Shown here: piece by piece, positions 48,041 through 60,145 of the stretch
Numbering within the stretch: the first letter of the stretch is position 1
Layout of the letters: the number at the start of each line of letters is the position of its first letter
NCBI GenBank assembly: GCA_905221615.1
Contig: CAJNDT010005879.1
Coordinates: 186,001-250,000 of the forward strand
Length of the DNA stretch: 64,000 nt
Direction of reading: 5' to 3'
DNA from: Symbiodinium sp. CCMP2592
Taxonomy: Eukaryota > Sar > Dinophyceae > Suessiales > Symbiodiniaceae
Notes under the pieces: generated by a model
Databases searched by the model: none
Told to the model about the DNA's origin: nothing
What the model saw: only the letters and a program-made list of their open reading frames with translations
Position numbers and translations under genes: made by a program

Positions 48041-48349
48041 GTTACCTGCTCTTTACTCGCGGGTCTATCTACCATGGTGGATGCTCCTCGCTCAGTTTGC
48101 AGTTCAGTATCTACGACAGATGCACAGAGAGAGCCAATGCATCGGCAGACCCGGGGCCCTTGTCCCATCACTTGCAGCAGGAACAAGCTTCTGCCGCCTC
48201 CGTGGCCTACACCCGCGCTGGTGGCAACGACACGCTGGACCCTGCGACAGTCCATTTGTAGCTGGCCTCCCCCACAGTTGGTGTAGGGCTTCTCCATCCT
48301 GGCCCCAACAGCGGGCAGCTTCTACAAACCTTCCGCGCTCGCGCTGGGT

Positions 48350-48545
48350 GTCAGGATACCGGAAGCTTCGGTTTGCCACCCGCTGTGCACCGACCGTTGG
48401 GAGCCTGGTCCTGGTCCGGAGGCCGGAGGGATTCTCTTCAGAAAGAGAAGGGGTCCTCTTGCCGAGGGTCGTCTCCGAGAAGGAAGCCGAAGAGATCGCC
48501 GAGAAGGACCGCCGTGGACGTGTCGCATCCGATGCGAAAGTGGAA
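48350..48545 (+). CDS. hypothetical exon
   Basis: Frame reading YRKLRFATRCAPTVGSLVLV, RRPEGFSSEREGVLLPRVVS and EKEAEEIAEKDRRGRVASDA, starting soon after TGTCAG at about 48350. Looks like ordinary protein with a charged C-terminal helix. It could be the cytosolic end of the Ala-rich protein or a new gene. Family unknown. Confidence 0.4.
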
Positions 48546-48802
48546 TGTCAGCCGATCCGATCTCACCCTCACCCGCCCTGAGTTCGAGTTTTTCCGTTCT
48601 GCTTTCTCTAACAAATTTGGATGCCATCGCTCTAGAGCCGATCATCGCGGCCGCCCTGGTATTCTTTTCTGTGCTGCGTCCGTGGCCTCATCCCATGCCC
48701 TCCAGTTCGGTTTCGGCATATACATCGTGTGCTTGCGAGTGGTGAAAGAGCCGCCGAACACACGTTGCAGAAGTAAAGCCTCAAGACTGGACTTGATTCT
48801 TT

Positions 48803-49133
48803 GCCTTCCCCGGCTGCATCTTCGAGAAGGGTCTAACAACCGGCATCAGTCTCGAGCCGAGCCGAGAGGCGCGAGTCAATTTTGCGTCCGCTTGGGCAGG
48901 GTTTCGGACCTCCGACCTGGCCTTCCATCTCCTTCCTTCTAACGTTGAGGCTAAAAACCTTCCCTATACCCCCGAGCAGCAGGAACCCGAGGCTGTGGAG
49001 GGCAGTGAAGTGCTGGAGGCACCCGAGCCTGGTGGGTGTTTCTTCAAGTTTCAGGATGTCCGATTTTGGAAGGTCTTCCTCTCAGGTGTGGCGAAGTTGT
49101 TTGGGTTTCCGTTTCACCCGAGACGGAGGTGAG
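48803..49133 (+). CDS. open frame without Met, unrecognised protein
   Basis: An uninterrupted frame of about 110 codons lacking an early Met: FFAFPGCIFEKGLTTGISLE, PSREARVNFASAWAGFRTSD, LAFHLLPSNVEAKNLPYTPE, QQEPEAVEGSEVLEAPEPGG, then CFFKFQDVRFWKVFLSGVAK. It ends in TGA near 49132. The acidic Pro/Glu segment in the middle suggests a linker. Best read as an internal exon. No family recognised. Confidence 0.4.
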
Positions 49134-49149
49134 CGACCCTGAGACCTTC

Positions 49150-49400
49150 ATGCACGATGCGGCAGCTCTCGAGGCCGTTCGCGTGCGGTGCTGAGCCTGA
49201 GGTTCTGAAGAGGTCGCTCGTCTTGCAAAGCAAGAGAACCGCAATTCCTTGTGCTCTGCTGAGGATGCCTTGGCTGAAGAGCTTGGTGTCGACCCGGTCG
49301 GAGCCTCCATGCCAGAGAAGCGCGATTGGGATCACGTCTGCGCATCCGAGGATGCCATCATCATCAAGGGTGCGGAGGCCGCATCAGCCGGCCTCCGATC
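49150..49400 (+). CDS. hypothetical exon
   Basis: Frame VARLAKQENRNSLCSAEDAL, AEELGVDPVGASMPEKRDWD, HVCASEDAIIIKGAEAASAG. Acidic and helical; likely continues the gene represented at 48803-49133. A nearby frame (EVSDPETFMHDAAALEAVRV at about 49120-49185) may be another piece. No domain. Confidence 0.35.
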
Positions 49401-52400
49401 TTCGATGTGTTTTGGGCCGAGCGCTTGTACGCAGCTGGTGCTAAGGTCTCTGCAAACTCGCCATCAATGCTGGAGATGGGCCGAAAGTCTTCAGCGATGG
49501 CCAGGCAGAATCTCAATGACAAAACGAAACACTCACCTTGCAAGCTTTACTAACCTACCCTTACACCATGAAGGCCTCAGCTGCCACAGGCTCCCATAGA
49601 AGCAATCACAGGAGAGCTCGCACAGAAGCAGTCACGGTAGAGTCGGACCCTTTGTTTGGGTGCATCCAGTCGCTAAGCGCCAGGCGACAAGCTCCTGCAA
49701 AAGGAGAGGTGAACATCACTTACGAGGTCGTGCCAAGTCGTAGCCCCATCATCCAATGTGTGCTCTGTAAAGCAGTGAAGACAAGAGCCGCCTTCCTCCA
49801 TGTCGGTCTGAGGTATCAGTGGTAAAAGCGACGAAGACGTCGTCAAGGCTGTCGCCGCGCTGGCCGGGCACTTTCGCGTATGTTCACTGTGTTGACTTTT
49901 GCGTTCGCAACCGAAAGCTGCGGCAAGATGCTGGAAGATATGAGGATGGACAAACAGCTTCCAAAGTGCACGAGAAGGTCTTCGCATCCAAGAACCTCCC
50001 TTATGCAGCAGAGTCCCCAGATTGTCCCAATGTCATGCCTGCTCCATGGAGCATGGGCATGTCCCAATTTTGCCGGAGGTCCAGGTGTCTGGTTTAGACC
50101 TCTTCGTCGAGAACAAGGCCGAAACTACTGGGAGTTCTGGGATTTTGTTGCGTGCCATCAAGTCTTGTGCTGCTTCGAGGAGACTGGAGCTGCGGTTCTT
50201 GAAAGCACCATCACAGGGTTGAACCAAAGAAGCGGTGCAACTCTGGCGACACTGGCTGCGCCCCTGTCAAGTGTCGTAGCGCTCTTCTCATTTTTCTGGT
50301 TCTGAGACAGAGCGCTGCGATCGTGCAGAGAGTATTGGAGCGTCGCAAAGCACAGATATCAACGGAAGGAATCAAGACGGGGTCGGGGCTGTTTGTCGTT
50401 TTGTGTTTTATCTTGTAGCTTCTGCTGCATGATCTTGTCTCAGACGACTTGTGCATACCAATGAGGGCGCCTGCCTTTAGCACGGAATCATTTTCCCTGT
50501 TGAGACTTGGCTGCGCCTGTGTACATGGGGCGGGGGATGCAGCGAAATTTGGACTCGTCGGCAGCGAAAGCTGAGCAGCAGCAAGTTGCACCAGGCTACT
50601 TCCTGCCATTGTCGCCCTAGCGTGGTCACCTGTGGAGATCATGACGTGATTCATCCACACTTCTAGAGGCATTGGACAGAGAATGACTCTCCATGGGTCA
50701 CATCTCTCGTTGTCAGAGCTCATGTGCGAGCACCAGTAAAAGGAGCAGAGACGAACCGCCGTTGGTTGTCACTGAATTGCTTAAAAGTTTGCAACGCTGC
50801 CGCGCTCCGAGGCGGCCTGGGCTGGGCGGATGGAGGCCGCCGTCGGAAGGCCCACGGCGAGGCAGCCGTCGCTGCCCCGGCGGAACCCTCCGATCCGATC
50901 TCTTCTTCCTCTGTGTTGATGCTACTCCCTCCGTTACTCAGGCTCTGGCTGAAGGCCCGCTCCTCAGGAGAGGCTGGGCTCCTCTGCAGGAAGACCTTTT
51001 CAGCATGCAAGGTGGACAGAGCAGTCCAGCGGGCGGCGCGCATCGAGTTGGGCCGCATGAGGCCAGGCAGATGAATGCCAAGCGACGACAAAGAGGTACT
51101 GTAATGGTGCCGAAGCAGGACGGCGCTGGAGGTTTCAGACCCCGACCAGCTCCAGGCACTGTGGGATCGTGGAAGTATGAGACCGCTCTCTGCTGTGGGG
51201 CTTCAATTCGTACAGCGTGTAAAGACCTCGCAAACTGTGAACCTACTGATTTTGGGCTGCCTCCCAGAGCCTCTTGTGAAATGTCCGGTCAAAGAACGAG
51301 TCCTGCAAAAGCAACCTTGAAAAGACATCGCACCATGATGCTCCAGGGTTTTCACGAGGTGTGCTACTTCAAGAGTTCAGGACGGCTCACAACTCTGAAG
51401 TTAAGAATGCTAACCACACTCCACGTTGAGTTGCGTTCTCGTTTGACGATGTGCCTGGGGCAACACTGGAGGGAGGCATACTTGCTGCTTGAATTATGCA
51501 GTTGCACCTCCAATGCCTCGCCATGGCTGCTTGATCTGATGCCGGCAGAGGGCGTGCAAAGGGGCATGGCCCAGCTCCCGACGAAAACTATGCAAAAACA
51601 CAGGCTTGACTGGAATGTCGTCACCACCCGCAATCTGTAGCAGTCCGTGAATTATGTGTCGTTGGTAGCTGCAGGTATCAGCTTCTGCAAGGTTCGACAC
51701 GCGTTCCGGAATCAGTTCTGCAAATCGGATCGTGTGGAGCGAACGGGTTCACATTCGGCATCACTGCATCCGGGGTGGGGGGCGGGCGAGAAATGGCGAG
51801 AATTGGCTTGGAAGGCAGGCGATCTCTTGCGATAGAGAGATGAGACCTCGTGGCATGGATAATCTTGCATCGCACATATAATGGTCGGGATGAAATAGGA
51901 CTTTGGGTCTTGTGAGGCACTTGCTCCTTTGAGGGGCTAGGCTTATTAGACGCTTTCGCGACCACCCACATGACTTTGGGAAAGGGGTTCTTGGGAACCA
52001 GTTGTATCAGGCTTGGGTGTTTTCGCAGCCACTCACTCATTTAGGGTTTAGGTTCTTGGTCACCATCAATCACATTTTTTACGCTTTATGTTCGGTTTTT
52101 GTGACAATGATAGCGAGACACTCCTTGTGAGCATCTACTCCTTTCAGGACTGGGGGCTTTTCTGCGACCACTCCTGGAGTCTTTTTTCGGAAACCATCCG
52201 CAGAGCCGCCCATGAAACCTAATCCCACAAGCCCGCTTGAACAGCTGATCCGAGCGGCGGCGTAGCTCCACGGATCTGATATCCCGCTCCAACAAGCGAG
52301 GTTGTCTGGGTGGAGAGGTTGTTGCGTTTTTGCATGTGGTGACCTCGAAACTGTAATGTGTAACCTCTCAGAGTGTCGGCGGCTGGTCAGGCCATGATGA

Positions 52401-52655
52401 CCTGGTGGATGGCGAGAGATGCCAGCGCTGTGTGGCTCCAAGAGGGGAGAGACAGCTTTTGCTATAGAAGCGTGCCGGTGTGCTTGACAAACCTGTAGCC
52501 CAGGCTTCTTCTGGTGGCATGGCCACTGCTCGTCCGAGACACAGCATGAACTTGCGGAGACAAGCCGCAGAGACATCCTCAGATCATCTAAGGCTTGTTG
52601 CAGGAAGACTCGGCCAGGGAAGAGGCAGAGCTCCCAAACCCCGCGGACTCATGTC
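49401..52655. other. no supported gene
   Basis: Mixed sequence with many stops. Frames around 50720-51080 (for example LLPPLLRLWLKARSSGEAGL) are open but unrecognised. TTTAGGGTTTAGG occurs at about 52040. Confidence 0.35.
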
Positions 52656-52659
52656 GAAC

Positions 52660-52795
52660 AGCGGATGTCTCAGGGCGAGGAGACTCTGGGAGCCCTACTC
52701 TTCTCGGAGCGTCTTCACCGACGGTTGGGGGTCTCAGGACAGCAAGAGACGCTGCACCACCTGGCACTGCTACACTGCGACACCCCGACCTAGGT
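52660..52795 (+). CDS. hypothetical exon, TPR-like helices
   Basis: Frame MSQGEETLGALLFSERLHRR then LGVSGQQETLHHLALLHCDT. The ETLxxLALL spacing resembles a tetratricopeptide (kinesin-light-chain type) repeat. A frame at about 53063-53170 (QQNLEALQAQKCFAVCLLHH) could be a neighbouring exon. Suggestive only. Confidence 0.3.
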
Positions 52796-54439
52796 TTCCT
52801 TACACATCCTTTTATGGCCCTTGCCCCAGACCGCAGCGAGAGCTGAAGTGCTCTAAGCACGTGCAGCGGAAACCATTGCGCGAGGTAGAGACGACTACGC
52901 GGTCGGAGGCACTCCATCCGAGGTCCGGGAGTTAGGTGCAACACCGTCTTGTGTTCTCTGGCAGAGCTGGGAAGGCGAGTCAACCAGGTGCCGAGTTCGA
53001 GCGGCTGCAGCAGGCCGGAGTGTTTTGTCAAAGCTCGCAGCTGAGCCACCAGAATGACAGGCTTTGCAGCAGAACCTTGAAGCTCTGCAGGCACAAAAGT
53101 GCTTTGCTGTGTGCCTGTTGCATCACCGCTGCAACCATTCAAGAAGAGTACGCGAGGACCTCCGATCCAAGTTAGCTCCCTACCAGGCAGGCTTGGCAAG
53201 TCACGGTTTGCGAAGCCAAGCCGCAAAGCCCTTAAGACAGCTCTGAGCTCGGCAGGATGCCTCGCGCAACTCGGGTTTGCTGTGGCGCTGGGCCGACGTC
53301 GTCGCGGTGGCCTCGCGCTTCCGGGAGGCTCTGCGTTTGCCGTCGAAGGCCAGCGGCCAAGCGCCCAGTCGGATCGGAGTGGCTTGCCCGACTTATCCTT
53401 TTGTTGCAGGCCCAGCGCGCCCTTGCGGTGGTGCCTGCCGCAGCAGCGACAAGAAATGGCATGGCGCTGACGCGGCGATTTTCGGAAGTGGTTGGAGACC
53501 CAGATGGAAGGGAACGGCACGAGGCTTGAACTTGGAATACTCGAAAACCAAGATCACGCTTGCAACCTAGTAACTTACCTCTGGTCTTCGCGTCGGAGCT
53601 GTTGTGCTGAGGACTTTTCAGACAACATCGCTGAGCTGCATACTGAGAGCTGTGAACACGTAACTCATGTGACTCGCGCAGCAGCTCAACCGCATGGTCG
53701 TCACTGTAGCTGCACCGCGCTGCCCTCTTGAGACCTGTTGCCCCTCTTGCTAAGTGCCCACTGAGGTTTACAACCATTTGCGGGCTCTTCCTGGCTGCTG
53801 TAATTGGTCTCCTGGGTGGAGCCCCAAGTAGTGTTCGTGGCGACTCGAGTGCGGAAGGCGGAAAGAGGTGCGGACACATGGCGCCTCGAGGATTCTGCGC
53901 TGCTGCCCTGTGGCACAACTACGGCTGGGCCTTGCGCTTGGCATGAAAAGCCGACGCCGACAGCTCCGAAGATCCTTTCTGATGTCTGCGCCACCGTCTG
54001 AGGCCGCTGGGCTCTTCGCTTTCGGCGCCGCCAACTCGGTGCCGGGCCATGGCGGCGGGCACGAGAGAAAGCGAGAGATCTCTGCTCCCTTCCCGGCTCC
54101 CACGGCCCCGCGGTTGCCGGCTCCCAGGTGCTCCTGCGGAACTACTCGCGTTTGCACCTTCCGCACATCCGACGCCGCCTGGAGCATCGACTCAAAGAGC
54201 TGCGAAGCTCTCAGAAAGGGCGCTGACAAACATGGAAGAACTGGCGCCTGATAAAACCCAGGTCGCAGCAGAAGGATTCCCTGATAAGAGATGTCCAACA
54301 GGCAGGGAGTCGCCGCGGTACAACTCCCAGGCAAGCCATTGACCCTGAGACTGAGAGGTCCAGCACGCTTCTCGCAAGACCGGGATGGCTGGGACCTTGG
54401 CCCTTGGCGTGGGTAAATCGGAGCAACCTCTCAAGCAGC

Positions 54440-54566
54440 AAAGCTGAAGGTGCAGGTGCGGGCCCACATATTCTTGCAGAGCGTCAACGTGATTCGCAAC
54501 ATCGATTATTTGACTCGCTGCATCAAGACGGAGGCGCATACACGTGCATGTGTGGCCAATTTGTAG
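54440..54566 (+). CDS. hypothetical exon
   Basis: After TCAAGCAG the frame reads AKLKVQVRAHIFLQSVNVIR then NIDYLTRCIKTEAHTRACVA. Regular protein composition, helical, no family recognised. Flanked by sequence with stops in this frame, as expected for an internal exon. Confidence 0.3.
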
Positions 54567-55058
54567 TAATGTTGCATTGGCTCGAAAACTTGGACGAATT
54601 AGGAACGGAAAGGGGTGCAGCAGCACGAGAAAAGCTCTCATCCGAAGCACTTGCTGCAAGAGGAATGACAGGAGCAACAGAAGCGACAAGGGTGTCAAGA
54701 AGGTTAGTAAGGTGAGGTGCACGAATGGCCTGTACTTGCCTTCGTCAGGTTCAGCGCCTAGCTTCGGACCGCAACCCTCGCAAGGCTCAGTTGCGACGCC
54801 GGTGGCTGGACTGAGAAAGGGGCGGGCTACGGGTAGTTTGTGAAGTTAGGATCACTGGCCATCAAAGGTGTGTTGTCAAGTGATGAGCCCGATGGACATG
54901 AAACCCCCCTGCCCCTTTGTTTCTGTCTACTTAGAGCCACATCAACACCCGGCCGAAGAGAGACCGAGCCGCCTGTGCAACACGCGACTGTGATACGGTC
55001 TGGGAGAGGGGTACAATATTATCACAAAACGCAGAGACAGCAATGACTTGGCAGGATG

Positions 55059-55125
55059 GAATTGTGCGTGCGTGCGTGCGTGCGTGAGCGTGTGCGTGCG
55101 TGGGTGTGTGTGTGTGTGTGAGAAA
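55059..55125 (+). repeat. GTGC/GT microsatellite
   Basis: A tract of about seven GTGC units grading into (GT)n, ending at about 55121. Confidence 0.85.
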
Positions 55126-56529
55126 AGTTGTTTTGAGGTTGTTTTCCGAATTCCGAAAAGCCTCCATGGGTCGTTTGCGCATGTTTGCGCCGTTCAGTGT
55201 CGTTCCGAGGCTAGCTTCAAGTGGAATGCAGCTGCTGCATGGGCCTGAATGATGCCAGACTGCGGCTTGTGATGGACATGCCTGATTGCTTCCGCCGGTG
55301 TGGCCGCGAGGTTGGCTTTGCTCCCACACAGTCCACCGCAGTGGCAGCAGGAAGCCCTTGGAGGCTGCAGATCTCAAGAGGGAAGGAAGGATTCATCGCC
55401 TGTGATACTCCAGGTGAGAACTGTGCAGAGTTGGCCTCGCTGCTTTACGCTCGTCGGAGAGGACCCCCAGACGAGTTCACACAGAGCTTGAGCTTTTTCT
55501 GTTTGGGAAGAGAAAACGAGGACTAGCTCCGCTCGTGGCTTCGGAAGTCCTGTCCAGTGGATACATGGAATCTCGCAAGCGGCTCTGGTTGCGGCTCGGA
55601 TCTCCAAGAGCCAAGAGCTTTGGATGTGTTTCGGTCCGGTGTGGAAAAATCTCTGTGGATTCAACGAGGCTCTTCAGGATGGTTCACCTCAGCTCCGCCA
55701 TCCCGACAGAGGTGGTTCGAACGCGGCAAGGGGCGCGTTTCTCGTGGCCTGGGGCCTGCGCTGAACCTCAGGTACAGGGCAAGCTGACAGCCCTTGTTGA
55801 CAGCTATTTGCGACCAGTGCTGGCTGCAGACTGAGTGAGCCAATGCTAGTGTATCAGTGTTGAATCAACCACTGCTTTGCAACGTGCTCTCGCCTGGCTC
55901 CCGAGGTCGAGCGCCGTGTTCCCACAGGCTATTGCCAAGTCCTCGGGAACCCTTCGAACAGCTCACATGCCCGGGCCTAAGCCTCACCGGAGACGACGAG
56001 CTGCCGGTTTGTGCCATTCACGATCGAACTGAGGCCATGTTGGAAGACAGCAAGCGGGAAGGTGACCTGCTGTAATTTGAACTCGTCCCTAGCTGCCCTA
56101 GCTTTCATCAGCCTGCACGATCCGGTTGTGAGCAGGCGAGGACTTGGGCGAGGCCTACGATGCAGTCAGTTGCCAGCTGGTGTTCGGAAGACTGTGATTT
56201 GCAAACCATGCCCTAGGCTTTACCGACCGTCCAGGGTCAAATAGCGTTCGGACAGGATGCTCAGCGGCATGGATCCGTGAAAGGCGCAAGTGTGTCGAGC
56301 GCGCGCCGGCTCGCTTGGACGACGGCCTTTGCTCCTCCGTTGGTGCTGGGCTCGCATTGCCAGGTGCTCGAAGCGTCGAAAGCGAGGACCAAACTGCGGA
56401 GAGCGAGGACCTGGAAGCCGGCCCTTTGAGCTTTAGATAGCTGGCTTTGCTGAACGTCGGCAGGACACGTTCTCTTTTTGTGCATCCACCGCATCTCAGT
56501 CCAAGATCTCGAGCACGTCTTGTGATCGC

Positions 56530-57186
56530 ATGGGCGACACCTCCAAAGCTGTTCGCAAGCTCTTCGCGACACGGAGCGACATCATGCAGGTCTTGAAACG
56601 ACTTCCTGCGCCGTCGCTGATGTCTCCGGCAGGTTCCACAACGCAGACAGACAGCATCCTTCGAGAGATCTTTACCTCGGTGGCTGTGGGCGTTACTGCG
56701 AATGGCCAACGAGGCCAAGGCCAAGCGGGTGCCGTAGGCTTGGCGATCGGCTACCAGTACGGTGAGAGGTCATACAACCTTTCCGGGCGAGTCCAGACCA
56801 CGCTGGAATTGAAGGTGGCCCTTCCACAAACAAACCAAGCTGGCTCCTCCAGCAGCGCTGGAGGCTCGCCCTTGGAGGTGAAAGTGCAGCTGCTCAGAAG
56901 AAGCTTGAGGAAGCAGTGGGGGAAACCTCACAGAAATTCGTACGTTGTAAGCCTGACTCCGAGGCTTTGCGACTTGTCGGACTCCGAGCCCTCCGCCGTC
57001 GAGGCCCTTGCGGCCTGGAGCGACCTCGCTGCGGCAGCTCGGCCGCGAGAGACGAGTGCTGCGCTCGGCTCCGCTCGGCTCCGGTCCGAGGCCCTCCCGC
57101 TGCGCTTCAACGACTCGGCGCTGCGGGTGCGCAGGAGGCACCTCAAGAAGGCCAAGGAAGCCTTGCGATCCCTCCCGAAAGGATGA
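56530..57186 (+). CDS. hypothetical 218-codon ORF
   Basis: Begins with ATG (MGDTSKAVRKLFATRSDIMQ) and ends TGA at 57184-57186. It has a Gly/Gln-rich segment (VTANGQRGQGQAGAVGLAIG), a beta-rich stretch (YNLSGRVQTTLELKVALP) and a basic C-terminus (RVRRRHLKKAKEALRSLPKG). No family recognised. Another frame over 56890-57180 is also open, so the true frame is uncertain. Confidence 0.3.
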   Translation: MGDTSKAVRKLFATRSDIMQVLKRLPAPSLMSPAGSTTQTDSILREIFTSVAVGVTANGQRGQGQAGAVGLAIGYQYGERSYNLSGRVQTTLELKVALPQTNQAGSSSSAGGSPLEVKVQLLRRSLRKQWGKPHRNSYVVSLTPRLCDLSDSEPSAVEALAAWSDLAAAARPRETSAALGSARLRSEALPLRFNDSALRVRRRHLKKAKEALRSLPKG

Positions 57187-60145
57187 TGCCGTGTTGGCTA
57201 CCCCCCACGCCTTGCACAATTTGGCAGATCTCGCGGATTCAACGGGTTGTGCCATGTACAAATGTGGCCAAAGGTCAGCCACGTTGCACCCAGAGCTTAC
57301 GCTTTGCACAGAGCTTGCGGAATGTTGCAAGTCACGCCAGTCCTGTACTTGTTGTACTTGCGATTCTGTGTCAAGCTCTGAAAAACCTTGGCTGCGCAAA
57401 GGCACAGTTTCAGAAGTCTCCAATTTTTCAAGGACAAGCTCGCAGATGCAGAATTGTAGCCACAAATATGGTCGAAGAAGTCATACAGAATGATGTACGA
57501 CGATAAGGCTTCAGCAGCTTATTGCCTTGTTGCTGCACATCAGAGTCAACGTTTCAATCACATTGTCCTTAGCACGGGTACAGCCATGCTGTTCCTGGTT
57601 GACACGTGCAAGGTTCGCTTGATGCTTGTGTCTATGCAAGCGATACAGTCGACGGGCGCAGATCAGACTGGCATCCGCAAAATCAGTCGGAATGAGGTAT
57701 CGACAGTATGGGTAAGAGTATGGGTAAGAAAAGAATCCCAAGTTGCGCTGAGTCGCTCTGCGGGCACTTTGGACCGACACAGTTCCAGTGTTTCTGCAAG
57801 CAGCGCCAAAATGTCGGGCTCGTGTGCATTGCATTAGCATAAGAGGTATCCGACACTAGAGCGGCATGAAGAGTGCTTGTGTCGGCATTATCTGTGGTCC
57901 GATTGACCACCATGCTAAGGTCAACGGTTTGATTTGACCGTAACTTTTCACACGAAGTGCTGGTGAAGATCAACAGCCGGGACAACAGCCGTGGTGTCAT
58001 GAATGTGAGCTTCGGCAAGAGTCCTCGACTGTGGACGGTGAAACACGTTGCGACGGTGAAACACGTCGCCTATGGCTAATCGTGGCTATGCCGCCCCCAT
58101 CCGATTAATGTAGCACAATGCCGTCAGCCGTGCCATGGCTAGGCAAGCGACGATATCCGCATTCACATTGGCTTGCGCAAGGCGTGTGCTTGAAGGCAGG
58201 AGAACGCATCGCCCGGAGCAAGAAGTGTGCTTCGTGCTGGCGTTTGGCTAGAACGATCAAGCAGGCGAATGCCAAAATCTCGGCTTCGATCTCTGAGCCC
58301 TGTGCCACGGGGACTGCAGGGGCGTCGCTTCGCCCGACTGTGTGGGTGCGGCCTCGCCCGCGGGCAGCGCTGGCTGTTAGCAGATAAGAGTGCATGCAGG
58401 CTCCGGTTCGGGGACCAGGGTGCAACGCTTCCCTCACGTCGTCCGTGGTTTGCGAACTTGTATTCATTGGTGACTGTAATCATGGCTCTTTGTTCGCTGA
58501 ACCTATGGAGTGGTGGATTGTAGACTTTGCGGCTGCCCCGCTACAAAGAGCAGCGAAACTTCGCTCGACCTTGAGATATCAGTCAGGAGTTGGATCAGTG
58601 GATCGCGGCGTTGATGCGGGCTCGCGAGCCCGAACGACTTTCGTAGCAAGCTTGCTGTACCGCGGAATGCAATATGGCTGCGACGAAGACTCAGACTCGC
58701 ATCACAACTAGCCAGTCGTCACACAGTCATCCGTGCATGGAGTCTGCGAAGCGCACAGCTGTGCGGCGTTGTAGGCGGAAGTGCTGCTTGTGATCAGCCA
58801 GCTGATGCCGCGCCATCTCTTGAAAACCGCGGGGGAGCGCCCGACCTCCGCATCATGGAACAGGCCGGGCACAGCCGCTGCATCTGCAAGAATAGAGAGG
58901 CGCTGGGACGGCCAAGTCGTTCCGCAGCAACGGTTGGCCCGCCGCCCGAGCGTTCGGCACGGACGATTGATGATCAAGAGAATGGCATTACGCGGTCGCC
59001 GCGCTTTTGTCCCTCGACAGGAGACATTTGCAATCATGGCATGTGTGCAGCGGATGGCTTGCAGCACTTCTCAGACACCCCAGCAGGAGGCGGGGGGCGG
59101 ACGGCGAAGCGAACAAGTGCGCAGAATCGTGTAGGACCTGGTGCGGCGGCTGATATCTTACCGGGCTCCCCCCATCATCCGTGCAAATGCTTCCGCGGAT
59201 CGCTTGAGGCGTTGGCGGAGTTCAGTGAAGCTGTGGTGGAGTAAGCAGTCGCCAACACCGCTTGCAAGGGCCTTTGGTTGCTTCAACTGCAGTGCGAGGC
59301 CAACGATGCCCCCCCCGCTAAATAATGACCTGATTCATCCTTGCTGCTCCCAGCGACCAAAGCCGTCTGTGGTTGTAGCCCTAACACAAGACCGATGCAG
59401 TTGGCTCCCGCGAAACGGTGGTAATCCGTAGCTGGCTGAGCAATGAGCCCTGTAGCCCCATAAGCCGCGGCCAGAACAGATTGCAACCCATTCACGCGCC
59501 TACCTGCGCTGTGCGCTGTGGTGAGGCAAGCCAACGCGGTTATGGGGCCGAGGTCGATGCACACTGGGACCACCACCTCGCCCGCCACGGCACGCGTTTG
59601 CGTGCTTGCTGCCCCCGCGCGGATGCGTCGTGGCGCTCGCGAGTGGTTGGTTCGGAGATTCGGGTCGTGCCGCAACAATGGCTTGCACGTACTCGTCTTC
59701 ACGCCGCTTGCGCGGGCTATACTTGCATGTGGCAGCGCGCAAAAGTATAGTCGCGCGCTATAGCATCCGCGCAAGCCACAACGGCTATAGTTGTGTACAT
59801 ACCTTGTTCCGGCTCCAGGTGCGGCGCGCCCCACCCCACGCCTCATGCGAGCCTCTGCAGCCACGGTGGGCGCGCCGCTGGTGGAGCGTGTTGGTGGTCG
59901 CTCTGCAGTGAGCTGTCGCCAGCTCTGCGCCTTGGAGACTTCGTGCAAAGCAAGCGCCCTGGACGAAGTGACTGAATTACGACTCTTGGCCTCGTGATTG
60001 GGGACCTTTGGTGCAAACCAAGCCACTTGCCTGCGCATGGACTTCCTCGTCCGTGTGGCCCCGACGAAGTAAGATGTCTGATGCGCGGGAAGCCACGTGC
60101 CTGCATGCTGACTTCCTCAGTGTGGCCGGGGCCAAGATCGTCGAG
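57187..60145. other. no supported gene; 5' flank of retroelement remnants
   Basis: Open frames on both strands at 58.8-60.0 kb overlap each other and carry no recognisable motif. They may be decayed 5' retroelement sequence. A short direct repeat (GACGGTGAAACACGT) occurs twice at about 58032-58070. Confidence 0.35.

Noticed and set aside
47605..48297. 230-codon minus-strand ORF
   Set aside because: Shadow of the alanine-rich + strand frame; GCN codons read in reverse leave no stops.
56890..57180. Alternative frame KKLEEAVGETSQKFVRCKPD as a myosin-like actin-binding segment
   Set aside because: The resemblance is limited to F-V-R-C-x-K-P and no other motor motif is nearby.
59283..60038. 251-codon minus-strand ORF
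   Set aside because: No domain, opposite to the retroelement fragment it abuts, and overlapped by equally long + strand frames.
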